From Haemonchus contortus (lineage: Eukaryota > Nematoda > Chromadorea > Rhabditida > Trichostrongylidae), in contig LS997565.1 in NCBI GenBank assembly GCA_000469685.2, positions 2,680,505 to 2,744,504 on the forward strand: 64,000 nucleotides of DNA, in the 5' to 3' direction. A program made the translations under genes and the position numbers. Under the pieces are notes generated by a model. It saw only the letters and a program-made list of their open reading frames with translations, searched no databases and had not been told where the DNA came from. Position 1 is the first letter of the stretch, and every line of letters starts with the position of its first letter. Of this stretch, positions 1 through 10,719 are shown piece after piece.

Positions 1-104
1 TGTTTATTTATACAAGGCAATGCATGCAAGGGGAAGGGGCAGGGGATGAAGTCAGTGGGTCCAACAGGGAGAAAAAAGAGATTGAATCCCTATATGGGCT
101 AGAT

Positions 105-165
105 AATCAATTGTTTGTTTGTTTATTTAGTTATTTACTTATTTATAACTCGTTTAACTTAACTC
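105..165 (-). repeat. Degenerate TTTA-type tract, possible LINE 3' tail
   Basis: A run of TTTA/TTTG-like tetramers on the plus strand. Read on the minus strand it is an AAAT-rich tail like those that end the CR1-like LINE copies at 18700 and 30210. No LINE coding sequence is visible beside it, so it may be a heavily truncated copy or a simple repeat. Confidence 0.35.
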
Positions 166-1570
166 AAAAGATGAAATACTTTCAGCGTTTTGGAGAAAAA
201 CGATTCAGCAAAACTAGACACGAACATAAACAACAATAGGCATCCTTACAGACACTTTTCCGAAAAGCCTGATGAGATTCCGGGCTTTTTTGACTTATTG
301 ACTCACCAGATCAGTTGAGGTCCCGCAGAGAAGGATGTCAAAAATTGAGGAGGTGGAGTAGGTTAATCAAAGTCTGGGAAAAAACGAATGGTGCCCGGAT
401 GGGTAGTAATCTTTTTTGGTATTGTTATCTGTGGAAGCACTGAATTCCCCCATTAGTTTAGATGCCCTGAAGGTCTTTTTGAGTGCAAAAAGCGGTCCGT
501 AAATTGTGGCATTAATCGCATCGTATCTCGAGCTATGAGACCCTGATTCAGGTCAGACTACAGTGTCAGCAGTTGCTGATTAGAGGTGGTGGTTTACGAG
601 GGGCTCGTTAGTGCACTGTAATGTCTAGGGTCGTAAATCGTGGGTCGTGCGCGTGAAGGTGGTGCTGGCAGACCACAAATATCATCGTCAGTCTTCAGAT
701 TCTAATCGCCTACGACACTCATTAGGGCTGAAGAGGATTTGTGGGCTGGGCAGAGGGGTATGATTTCGATAAGCGATTAGCGACTGGACCCATCATGCAT
801 ACGAACCCAAGGGAGCCAGACTACTCTGGGGTTTTGACTGGTAATGAACGAGTGCTCAGAAGCAAGGAGAAAGTGAACCGAAAAGCACCAAGGGAAATAG
901 GGCTAAGTAAAGAGGACGTAAAAAGTTTGATTTTTATTTTATTTGTAAATCCCAATTTTCTCAAAAATTCAAAATCTTTTCTCAAAAATCAAAATTTTCT
1001 CTGAACTTAATGACTCCGGACACTCCTAAGCCCTCTATACTCATTTAAGGTGAATCAGAATGACCATATTTGTCCAAGTGAATCAGAAAGCTAGCAAAAG
1101 GATTAACTGCTGTGGCTATGGTCCACTCGAGGTCATATTTGTGTTGCAGTCCTTCGGAAAAGTTCATGATCGCTAGAGTGGATGGACGACCAAACTGGAT
1201 GAATCTAAGAATTATTCTGGGACTATGCGATCTTGTTTGATTGATGGGACTTTCCGGACCCGAAATTTTCGGTGGTTACTTGTTTATTGGATGAACATAA
1301 CACCTATGCAATCCATCAGAGTACACTAGTGGAATGGCAAGACACTGAGTATGTTAATCTCTTTGTTATCCATGCCGAACGCTGAATTAATAGCCATGTT
1401 TCGGCTCCATTCCTACGGCGGCTACTCACTACTACCTCATTTATTCACGCAGTAAAGGGTATATTTGGGAATATAGCGCTAGCGACTGAAAATAGAGGGA
1501 TATTCACAGCTCACAGCAAATGGACTTCATTGGGAGGATGACAAACGTGGTCTGTTTAGCGACTGTGACC
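166..1570. other. Spacer, no gene recognised
   Basis: Both strands were read for long open frames with consensus splice sites and for recognisable protein motifs. The open frames here are short and carry no family signature. No tRNA, hairpin or tandem repeat stands out. Confidence 0.5.
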
Positions 1571-1574
1571 TTCA

Positions 1575-1665
1575 CAACTTGTTGTAAAGGCCAGATTCGC
1601 ATTCAGATGCCTCTACGGTCTTGGGTGGAAGTCGAGTTCGTGGCGCATCGAGGACAACGAATTGG
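1575..1665 (+). mobile_element. SINE fragment (3' body)
   Basis: A degenerate copy of the 3' body of the tRNA-derived SINE described at 23695-23920. The order of diagnostic words is kept: TTGTAAAGGCC, then CGCATTCAG, then GGAAGTCGAGTT and GTGGCGCAT. The tRNA-like head is absent. Confidence 0.5.
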
Positions 1666-2056
1666 TCAGTGGTCACGTCCAGCGTCAGCATAGAGAGCTT
1701 TTGGCTAGTTGCCCTTTTGCTCGTTCACGACAGCTTTTTCTATCGTCTTGCGGAGCGTTTGTTCGTTCGTTAGCCCTTAATTGGAATACGGAAATTAGAT
1801 GATCCTCAGCTAGAGAAACCCCGCTGAGCCGAGAAAAAACGCTCGACCGACAATATAATTGCGTCATCATCGACACAGAGCCGCCAATGTCCGGCGCTCT
1901 CTGGCCCGTTCGTTTATTCGGTGTCCTCTTCTGCTCGGATTTCCCTCATTTATTCACAGAGACACACACAGATGGCACCGGCCCCCCTGCATCTTGAGAA
2001 AATGCCACCCTGAGGGACCTGAGGAGGGATATTTGAATATATGTAAGTATAAAATA
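1666..2056. other. Spacer, no gene recognised
   Basis: Short open frames only, without splice or motif support. Confidence 0.45.
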
Positions 2057-2310
2057 TGAAGGATAAGGTACTGTCCTTCATCAGCCTCGTTTTTGGGATG
2101 CGTCCCGCGCTTGACTTCCGTTCAAAACCGTCGAGGCGTGGCCTATAGACTGAACTGTGGTGATCAACCGATGTGCAAATCAGAGCTTTTATCCTCCCAA
2201 GAAATGTGGGACCGATTAAGGCACCTCTTGGAGTATAGTAGGTTCGGGATTCGATCCCTGGATCATGAGTCTGTGATAATGCGCCACTTGCCACTACACC
2301 ACCTCCGTGA
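2057..2310 (-). mobile_element. tRNA-derived SINE, near full length
   Basis: On the minus strand the copy begins with a tRNA-like head: an A box TGGTGTAGTGG a few bases in, and about 45 bases on a B box-like GGATCGAATCCC inside a T-arm-like stem. The family body follows (GGATAAAAGCTCTGATT, then GGAAGTCAAGCGC, GGGACGCATCCC). The tail runs into a CTTATCC-like end. The plus strand reads as an open frame across it, but that is a shadow of the repeat. Confidence 0.8.
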
Positions 2311-3998
2311 CGTTCAACGGAAAGCGTATTCCGCACTTTGGAATTATACCCTCCGACCTTACACCTGCCAAAGGATTCATGGTAGGGGAGAACTTCAACA
2401 AATGCGTTATACACTCTCCTTTTCATCCGTTCTACTGGAAGATTGATTAAAAATGAGTAATTCGATGCTTTCTGATGGAAGTCAGTCGAAGTTCAGGCTT
2501 CGAATCTCAAGTGAGATTCAAAGCGCTTTGCGATCTGCAAAGCTCTGTTCCACTCGAACTACCGAATTGTTGTCTGATCGCACTTGTTTTTTATCCGATT
2601 GTGCTACGCATCCTAAGTGTATCCATCGGAAATCTCATCGTTCCGGGCGTTTTTGGGTTGCTTACGATGAGGAACCACGCCACAACGCGTAATCAACCAC
2701 TGAGTAAACAGCGATGATTAGCGTCGAATCGCTCATCCCTCTGAGGAACTTTGAGATACGAAAGTCTGGGACTTGGGGGTGAATTGAAGCCTATGAAAAA
2801 GTGAATCTACATTGACGTCCTGATGTTGGAATGGCGGTTACCCGAGAGGTCAGGATGAAGTGGGATTGAGTAGTGTGAGCGGTTCGACTCCTACCGAGGT
2901 GAACTAGTTCCGTGTAGTGGTTGCCAAGAGTGATCCGACAGCGTGGGATCGAAATTAGGGAGAAGAAGAGCAAGAATCAGGACTAGGTTACGGTACTCAA
3001 TTACGGTATCGTAATCACTTCTGCGTAAGATTGTTGGTGTGACCGGTGCGGTGCTATACCCTCCATGAAGTTGTTCCTTCTTAATCGCGGCCTTACTGGA
3101 AACCCGCCAGTTTGTTTACTACTCTTCCTATAATCTCACAATCATATTTGATGCCCTGGGTGAATGTCGGACCAATCTCCATTTGGGACAGCGATTTGAC
3201 AGCTTGATAATTAGGTGACCCGTCACATCCTATCCTGTAGATCTACTGAGAGTAAAGCTGAAATCTGGACTCAATTGGGGATTTCTGATAATTGGTTCCT
3301 GACGCTTAAGTGTAAGGTGACCCGTCTGATTCAAGGCTAATTTATTACCCAGAGAAGCCTATTTAGTCAATAGGCGTTTATCTTGGTAATCGAGAGGGCA
3401 ATTATGGGGCTAGTACTTATGCAAAGCAGGTTTGTCTTTGAGTCGTTGCCTTCCCCCACCTTTATAGGATCCTCACGATACTAATCCATCGGCCATAAAA
3501 CTAGCATTATTGATTTTTTTCAGAAAAGAACTTTCCAGAACTCATCAATAAGTCAAGTCTTCCATGTATAGTGCATGTTCTAATCCTATGAGATAATATA
3601 TTTGTTCGAGATCTGTTTGATGATCGTCGGCATAGGCTTTGAAAGTCGCTGGGGCCATATCAGCAGGGGTAGCAGATTACCAGTAGTTGGTAAATATTCA
3701 CGCATAACTTTTACGCATCTCTAGGTAAACACCCAAAAGGTCGATTGCCATCTGGGTGCACTTACATGGGCCAAACAACAAGGGATCAATCGCATGCGAA
3801 ACAAACTTTTTTTCACCAGTAATTCACTGTAACCAAATTGTGAAGAGCGTTAGTGTGGAGGTATCCCAAAAAGTTGAGTATTTCCAGTAATTAGAGATAT
3901 CTCAAAAATAAAAAAATTAAAAATGAAATTAATGTTACATGCAAAATAAGGGTACAGCTATGTATAAGGGTAAAAAAGGAGAGCTTTGGAGTTGTTCG
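2311..3998. other. Spacer, no gene recognised
   Basis: No convincing coding exon. A tRNA-like patch near 2834-2905 was examined and rejected because the arms do not pair. Confidence 0.45.
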
Positions 3999-3999
3999 A

Positions 4000-4260
4000 T
4001 CTGTTTTTGGGATGCGCCGTCACCTTCAACTTCCATTCAGAATCGTAATGACGTATTGAAAGGGTTGGTACAACGACTTACGTTGACCAGCCAGCGATGT
4101 ACAAACCAGTGCTTTCATCTTACCAGACGAGTCTAGTACCAATTAACCGACTTCGGAGATCTGGAAGGCTTGTAGGCTTAGATGGATATCAAGCCTGGCT
4201 TCGATCCCCAGACTGTACGTGTCTGATGAAGCGCCACTTCCCTCTAAACCACCTTCACCT
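4000..4260 (-). mobile_element. tRNA-derived SINE, near full length
   Basis: A minus-strand copy of the family seen at 2057-2310. The head near 4258 has a decayed A box, while the B box-like GGGGATCGAAGCC is clear. The central body with the AGACTCGTCTGG palindrome and the 3' end GGCGCATCCCAAAAACAG are present. Confidence 0.75.
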
Positions 4261-5062
4261 ATTGACCACCCACCGTTAATAATATGAGCAGTCGAGATCA
4301 TATGCTGAATTGATGCAGTACTGGAAGAACTGCAAAAAAGATTTGAGAGGTTTGGAAAAAATTAGCGGCTCTATTGAGAAAGTGTGTGAACTCCCGCAGT
4401 TGTTTTTCAGCTGTCTTGAGCCCTCTGAAATGAATAAATAAATCCGAGTTTAACATAAACCATCAGGCATGCATATCGATCTTTGGGGAACTTTGGGGCA
4501 GGAAAGTGTTGGGATTTCGATATGAATGAGAAGTTGAAGTTTCAGCTTTCAAAGCTTGTATTTTCATATTTTTTCATCCATTTTTATTCGAATTTATATC
4601 GAAATTTAATGGTGAAATGTGTACACTCACGAATGTCCTATGCAGTCTGTGAATAGAGAAAAAAGGCGATATACAATTGTTTTGAGAATATTTTCATTTT
4701 TGCCTGATACTTTTCTGGATAATTCTGCCTATCGCCTTTTGCCTCAGCTTGTTTCTGTTTCTCATCAAGCACGGCCCTCTTGAGTGCGGTGGCCTTTCTT
4801 TTTTGGCAGGGCTCTATCTTTGCCCTAGACAATTAGATTATGGGCTATCCTAGGCGGTAGTGAATCGGATTGCTGTCGTTGTTTCTTTAGAGGACTATGT
4901 TCCCATACTCAGGATATTACTGGTAGTTTCTGCTGTCTCTAGGAATCAAATAGCAGTACTTTTCAATTGGATAAGTTTTTTGCTTTTACGACCACCTATA
5001 AATCCAATAAAAAATCACCTCTCAAACTGATTAAATATCTTTCAGCACAGCTACGTACTACA
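4261..5062. other. Spacer, no gene recognised
   Basis: AT-rich sequence between a SINE and a MITE. Nothing coding was recognised. Confidence 0.45.
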
Positions 5063-5064
5063 TA

Positions 5065-5590
5065 CAGTAGCGCTCAAAAGTCTTCGGTGAAATGGTTCAT
5101 CAGCCGTACTTTTCAGCCGTAACTCCTTTCCAACTGGATCTAATAGGGCGAAATTTCTATATTTGGAGCGTGGGTGTATTGTGAATATTTACCACTATTA
5201 ACCTACAATCTGATCATGTTCAAGATATTCCAAAGGGCATGAAAATAAAATCGACTGAAAATACAGATGATGGCCCTTCTAGAATCTCCCTCCTTTTTGT
5301 CATGTCTGAAGTGTACGAGCGGTATTGCCGAACACAATAGATGAGAAAAACGCACATAAGGTGGGAATAAGTGCAGACGTCAGCAACTTTAGTTTTAGCA
5401 AAATGTGCTACCGCAACAAACACCTTGCTCTATCTGTGGATGTTGCAGCTTTGCAGTCAAGTAGTGTTGGGTAGGGTGGAATATGCTCTAGTTAAACATA
5501 TCCAAATTTGGTGCGATTTGGTCTACTAACAAAAAAGTTATGAACGAAAAAGCGTCAAAGCATTTCACCGAACACTTTTGAGCGCTACTG
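5065..5590. mobile_element. Non-autonomous Tc1/mariner-type MITE
   Basis: The 526-bp element is bounded by terminal inverted repeats that start CAGTAGCGCTCAAAAGT. The first 30 bases of each end match at about 29 positions. It is flanked by TA dinucleotides at 5063-5064 and 5591-5592, the target-site duplication of the Tc1/mariner superfamily. No transposase frame is visible inside; the longest internal frame is 67 codons. It is therefore a deletion derivative that would depend on a transposase in trans. The near-identical ends suggest fairly recent activity. Confidence 0.85.
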
Positions 5591-5592
5591 TA

Positions 5593-6790
5593 TATAGAAA
5601 AGGTCAGGGAAAGAGTGAAAAAAGGGTTTTTAGTAAGTCGAGCGTGTTCTTAGGGCCCTTTTGAATTTGGGTTTTATGCCCTTTCCCAACTCCTACATAC
5701 GCACTGAAATGACATTCAAGCTGGTAAATGGAGCTGGTAATTACGTTTCCCACATCTTGATACTTTTGGTACCAAGTTGGTAATGGTTTCAGTTTGTTTT
5801 TGTTTATATTTTCTACCTATATGCATTCATGCAATCTTTCGCAAATAGTGCTGATGCACTTACATACACCACTGTCAAATGCAGTGTATAGTAGTTGAAT
5901 TGTTCCGAACGCCTTGTGTGGTTGACACTAATGGGGTGTACGCCCAGAAGCTAAATGGATACAAACTGGGGACAGAGCCGCAGCTGGGGCTCCGTAGCCT
6001 CATGCTACCATAATATGATTGAGTCCGTATAATTGCGTCGTCGTGTTTGTCGTGTGTTGTTCCAGTGACAATGACTGCTAGGCTACCAATCCCTTGGGTG
6101 TTTATTAGATCAGAAACGGATTCGTATTCCAGTCGATTAGCGAGCGCTCTAAACGACGTGGTGGTGGCTAGTCAGCCAGCTTGCTTCTTGCCTAATCTAC
6201 TAAGCTGACGGCCAGGTGCATGAGGCAAAGCCTCTCTGGGGGTCTTCTGAAGTTCCTAGTTGTGGTTGCCCAACGAGGTGTACCTGCTTTTGCTACCTCT
6301 GAATCCCTACAGCTGCGACCTCTTGACTCGAGAGTCTCCGTTTCAAGAAGGATTCGGGATGTGGGAATGTTTTGAATCGAGCTTCCCTCCCACAGAGGAA
6401 AGGGGCTGCGATAGACGGTCCCGGCAGTACGGTTTCTGTTCCAGTTACTATTACTGTCCCGCAGACATATCCCAATGAATGGCTTCAGATTGCTTTTTGT
6501 GCTACGGATGGCAGAGTTCTTGTGGCTTCATAGGTTATATCCGCTTCAAGAAGGCCACGGAAACGGTCTCACCCAGAGAACCCTCCTTAAGCAGTGAGAA
6601 TGGTGCCGGTTGCAGCTCCATGCCCAGGTTGATCGGGAACTAGAACCCCAAATATGAGAATATGGTTAGAGCAGCAAAAGTGAGAAGAAGGTTTGCTACA
6701 ACTTTGTCGTGCAACTGATTTTATTAGCGTTCTAAAGAGCTACAGCTCCTTCCTAACTTCCACACCCCTTCCTGAAAACTCTCGAGAACC
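5593..6790. other. Spacer, no gene recognised
   Basis: Open frames of 60-72 codons occur on both strands around 6260-6480, overlapping each other. They carry no recognisable motif and are most likely chance. Confidence 0.4.
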
Positions 6791-6792
6791 TT

Positions 6793-6993
6793 ACAGCCGT
6801 GGCCCATACAATGAATCGCGTTAGCTGACCGATGTAAAAGTCAAAGCTTTCATCATCCTAAATTAGTCTGGTACCCACCAACAGACTCCAAAGGAATGAA
6901 AGCTGGGTTGGTCTAGGAGATGTTGTGGTGGGATTCCATCCCGGACCACGTGGGCGTGTGATGGTGCGCCACTTGGTACCACACTACCTCAGT
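6793..6993 (-). mobile_element. tRNA-derived SINE, diverged
   Basis: A minus-strand copy. The tRNA-like head retains AGTGTGGTACC and GTGGCGCACCATCACAC, with a decayed B box (GGGATGGAATCC). The body words for the GGATGATGAAAGC and TACAT segments are recognisable. The 3' end is missing or unrecognisable. Confidence 0.65.
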
Positions 6994-9020
6994 TTTCGTT
7001 ATCAGAACCCAGTAAGGTCCATACTTGCTATAGAATTATTGCTTTTTAAGAAAAGCAGTGGGTTGACGTTCCTGTCGGGCTTTTCACTCTTTTTCCATTT
7101 TGTCCCCGGTCTATTCTGAGTGTTTTCTGATGCGATGACGTCTTTTCAAAATATCAATCCTTTCAGTGTACCTGCTGCAGCATTACACAATCAGCCAGTT
7201 ACCGTAGTGCTTACGCCATTAAAGTGGTAACGATCACCATTGACCACCACTCGTAGCAGTTGTCGAGTGTTCGACAAATTGTTTCGTGTACCACCTGTGC
7301 GTTAAACGATCGTCGGGTAGGCTTTGACGACCGTTTTTATGACCTCCAAAGGTGCTAACCAGAAAGCGACAAATGTGTATCACAGATTGACTTCTGGGAT
7401 ATGTATAGGAATGGGGGACCATTGACTTTTATTGTTTCCTAGGTGATCGGATTGGTCTATGTAGAAGAAAATGCAAGGGATGAAGGACAAAGCAACTCAG
7501 GGAGATTTGCCCCATTTGACAGAAGGGCTTAGAGGAATTTGATGAGGGTGTTTGAGGAATTTCGATGGAAAAATCTTATCCCAGTCGATAGACTTTACCT
7601 GAGCAAGGAGTAATTATGTACGCTAGTGAGTAGGCCCCAGGAGATCCAATTATGGCTTCTTCTCCCCCAGTGTTAGTACCTTCGATCAAAGGAAGAGGAA
7701 AGCCGAGAAAACGGGGTCGCCACAGGGCTACTTTTGAGTTCCGAGGTTGTAAGACCAAAGAAGCGATTTCCAGTAACCTCCCCATGTGGATCGTAATCTT
7801 CCCCATACCCCGAGACGCGATGGAAGCGTAGCCTAGTCAAAATGCCCGTTTATGCTTCTGCCTAGACAAGAATTCGGTTCGAAGAGAGAAGCCTGTGAAT
7901 CACATTTGCGGTTCTAGGAGGGCTCCGACTAGAATCTTCCAAAGGGTTCAAAGACAGTCCTGTTCATGTCAAAGATCGGAGTACGGTAATGACGATAAGT
8001 GTCGGTTCATCAATAGACAGTATGTCTGGCGGCCTGGTGACAGTTTACGTCACTGACGCCTTCAGATAGCGCGGCCGAGCCGGCCGACAACGAGAAGAAA
8101 AGGTCGCGCGATTGTGTTACGCGGCACAGACCGGTATCAGCATCAGGCCTGCCAGTCATCAGTAACTTTGAGATGGCAGGATTGGTGAAACGTTAAGGAA
8201 GGAAAGGGACCACACCTTCACCGAAGGAATGTTGCGAGAGGGTTAAGCGTCGAATTTAGCTCATCCCGAATAATCAGTAGGCAGCTCAAGCTTCGCTACT
8301 TACCATAGCACTCCCTGTCCGTCCAGACTGCCTTCTTTAAGTGTGATATCAGAGTGATCGACGTTCCGTTATTATGGGTTATTATGGCTACGTCAAGAAC
8401 GGGGATCTGGCCAAGTTGCACAGGTTTCATGGGAGGTTTCCGAATCGCTCCCCGATTCGCTAGTATCAAACGAGGGGAGTTTTTCACTCCCGACATTATG
8501 GTAGAGGAGCCGTCGGCTAAATATTTACTTTCTACGCGATTAGTAAACTTCTTCTTCTTTTTGGACGGTAATGCCGTGAAGTAGGAATTTTTGACCTAAG
8601 TAGCCAATTATCGCCATGATATATATATCCTTGACTAAACCTATTAGTTTATTTGAGGACGTGTACGAACTATGGACAGAGAAATAAACAATAGTTCATT
8701 AGCAAAACAACATGTTATTCTCTCTGAAGATATTTATCAGCCTTTCGTTCCTGACTACTGGTTCGGAAACTTCCCATCCATTGACCTCTACTGGGATTCT
8801 CAGAGGCACTGGAATGAGTGATTTTTGAGCAATAATAGTTTCATGTGAACGGTTTCTCCCTTGTAGGCACTACTAACACCACATAACCTTACCGATTGAG
8901 TTCTCTCCCCACTTCTCTCTTCGGGAGAAACCTCTCCTTCCATAGAGCTTACAACCCGTTCGTCGCACCTCCACTCATTACCTTCACTGCACTAAAAGAT
9001 AAAGAGCAGATGGGGACCCT
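6994..9020. other. Spacer; upstream exons of the sulfotransferase not found here
   Basis: I searched this stretch for the missing 5' exons of the sulfotransferase at 9305, looking for the PAPS-binding GxxKGGT loop and the HFFD motif, and found neither. Two frames caught attention: 7651-7827 (+), which encodes a basic run GRGKPRKRGR resembling an AT-hook, and 8308-8653 (-), an open stretch of about 115 codons ending at a GTAAGT. Neither is supported well enough to call. Confidence 0.4.
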
Positions 9021-9250
9021 TCTCCATTCCTCTCTCTCTCTTTCCCTGTATCCATTGCTCTCTTTTTCTCTCGTTCTTTCTCTTTCTCTTCCTCTATCTC
9101 CTGTCTGCCTCCTCTGTTCGTTCCTTTCTGAACTTTCTCTCTTTCTCCCTCATTTCCTCTCTTTCTCTTTCCCTTTCTCTTTCTCTATCTCTTTCTCTTT
9201 CTCTATCTTTATCTCTCTCTACTGTTTGCCTCCTCTGTTTCTTTCTTTCT
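9020..9250 (+). repeat. CT-rich low-complexity tract
   Basis: About 230 bases of irregular TCTCTTT/TTTCTC repeats on the plus strand, just upstream of the first visible sulfotransferase exon. The long Ser/Leu-rich open frame over it is a by-product of the repeat. Confidence 0.85.
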
Positions 9251-9304
9251 GAGGAATTGATAAAATTCAACAGATTGATATCAAGTGACGAATTAATGTT
9301 TCAG

Positions 9305-10719
9305 AGAAAAAATGCCACTCACAACAAGAAATCAAATGACTATTGAAAAAAGCCCTGCCTACTTCCATAGCAAGACAGCCGCCGAGCGAATTCGAGCTCT
9401 AAATCCGGCGATGAAAATCATCGTCGTTGTTAGGGATCCAGTGATGAGAGCTATTTCAGGTAAGACTGGGATTTGGCCCGTTGCCAAGGTCGTTTCACTA
9501 TCTTACCTCTCCATGTTTCAGATTATACCCAAGCTTCTTCAAAGCGTAAATCGCTTGGAATGATGCCAACATTTGAAGATATGGCTGTTGGTGATTGTGC
9601 TCCATGGCTGAAGACGAACTGTTCCTCAAAAGTGGGTGGAGTGAATGTCGGCTGGGGAGCGATTCGAATTGGGCTCTACCATAAGCACATGAAAAGGTGA
9701 GCTTAAACTTATGAAGGCCCGGTTTATTGGGGAAATTTTCAAATTTTCAGATGGCTAGACAACTTCCCCATGGAGCAAATCCACATTGTGGACGGCGAAC
9801 GGCTTGTTGCTCAACCGGCGTTAGAAGTTAGCCAGACGGAAAAGTTTCTTGGATTGAAGCCAGGTAGGTAGAATAGCGAAAGACTGACCTAAAGATGCAG
9901 TCATGAAAAAATTCGATAGCGATTTTCTGAGGAAACTTATTACTTGACAGTGGAAGTCACCATCTATTTACTTATTTATTTATTCATCCATTTATTCACC
10001 AATGACCGATCAACAACGCTCGAGAAAAAACGTTCTGAAATTTGTTGCTCGCCTACGCACAGGGCATTCCCTCTATGAGAAAGAGAAGCTCGCTCAACTG
10101 TTGTGTCTGCAGAGCGGAGGGCGTGGCACGTGAGGTGGGCGGGGTCTGTCAAGGGAATTTAATAGTCTCAGCGGAACAATTCAATAGTAATAACGTTTTC
10201 ACTCACAGGATATCACTACTGGAGAGTGTAGGAAGCATCTGAAGACTTGTTTGGTAGTGCTCAGAGTCAGGAGAATCCGATCAATGTCCTAACTTGGGCT
10301 CATTGGCGCACTCCTGGGTGTCAAAGTGAATCAATCAATCAATAAACACTTCAAATATTGAATTGGTTTTGAAGCGATAAATTCTCGATTTCAATCTACT
10401 ACATCAAATTTATATTTCATTGACTTTTCTTAGTCAATTCTATCTTTTCTGGAATTTTTCAAAATTGTCATCTTTTCTGGAATTTTTCAAAATTGTGAGA
10501 GAAATAGTTTCAGTGGTAAAAGCAGAACATTTTGGAATCGATCCGATCAAGAAATTCCCATGTGTACGACGTTCTGATGGTAGTCTACATTGTCTGGGAA
10601 AGACGAAAGGCCGAAAACATCCCCACGTACGACCCGAGGTCCTTCAACGACTTCGACGTTTCTATGCACCTGAAAATCAGAAATTTTTCCGTTTGATCAA
10701 TCGATCGCTTGCATGGTAA
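9305..10719 (+). CDS. Heparan sulfate glucosamine 3-O-sulfotransferase, C-terminal four exons (5' incomplete)
   Basis: Exons 9305-9459, 9522-9696, 9751-9863 and 10514-10719 join in one frame (649 nt, about 216 residues) ending at TAA. All introns are GT-AG with TTTCAG-type acceptors. The family transfers sulfate from PAPS to the 3-OH of glucosamine in heparan sulfate in the Golgi. Visible hallmarks, in order: an MPLTTRNQMTIEKSPAYF-type segment, the 3'-phosphate-binding strand VVVRDPVMRAISDYTQ, GLYHKHMKRWLDNFP, FLGLKP, and a terminal pair of cysteines spaced C-x9-C followed by KGRKHPHVRPE, matching the conserved disulfide and PAPS loop. The first exon starts mid-codon (one base), so an upstream exon is required. 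The roughly 90 residues carrying the signal anchor, the 5'-phosphate-binding loop and the catalytic Glu were not found in the 9.3 kb upstream. The gene either has a long first intron reaching beyond the window or is a fragment. C. elegans relatives are hst-3.1 and hst-3.2. Confidence 0.9.
9950..10003 (-). mobile_element. LINE 3' tail remnant in a sulfotransferase intron
   Basis: Lies in the 650-base last intron. On the minus strand a short segment ending GAATAAATGGATG passes into AAATAAATAAGTAAAT, like the terminal repeats of the CR1-like LINE copies elsewhere in the window. No coding part remains. Confidence 0.45.

Noticed and set aside
2834..2905. tRNA-like patch with a GGTTCGACTCC B box and a CCGAGAGG word
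   Set aside because: The T-arm stem has mismatches at several positions and no acceptor stem or anticodon arm pairs, so it is not a functional tRNA; at most a relic.
8308..8653. Minus-strand open stretch of about 115 codons ending at GTAAGT
   Set aside because: Open frames this long are expected many times by chance in a window of this size, and no acceptor, motif or neighbour exon supports it.
9025..9250. 118-codon Ser/Leu-rich frame
   Set aside because: It is the translation of a CT-rich low-complexity tract.
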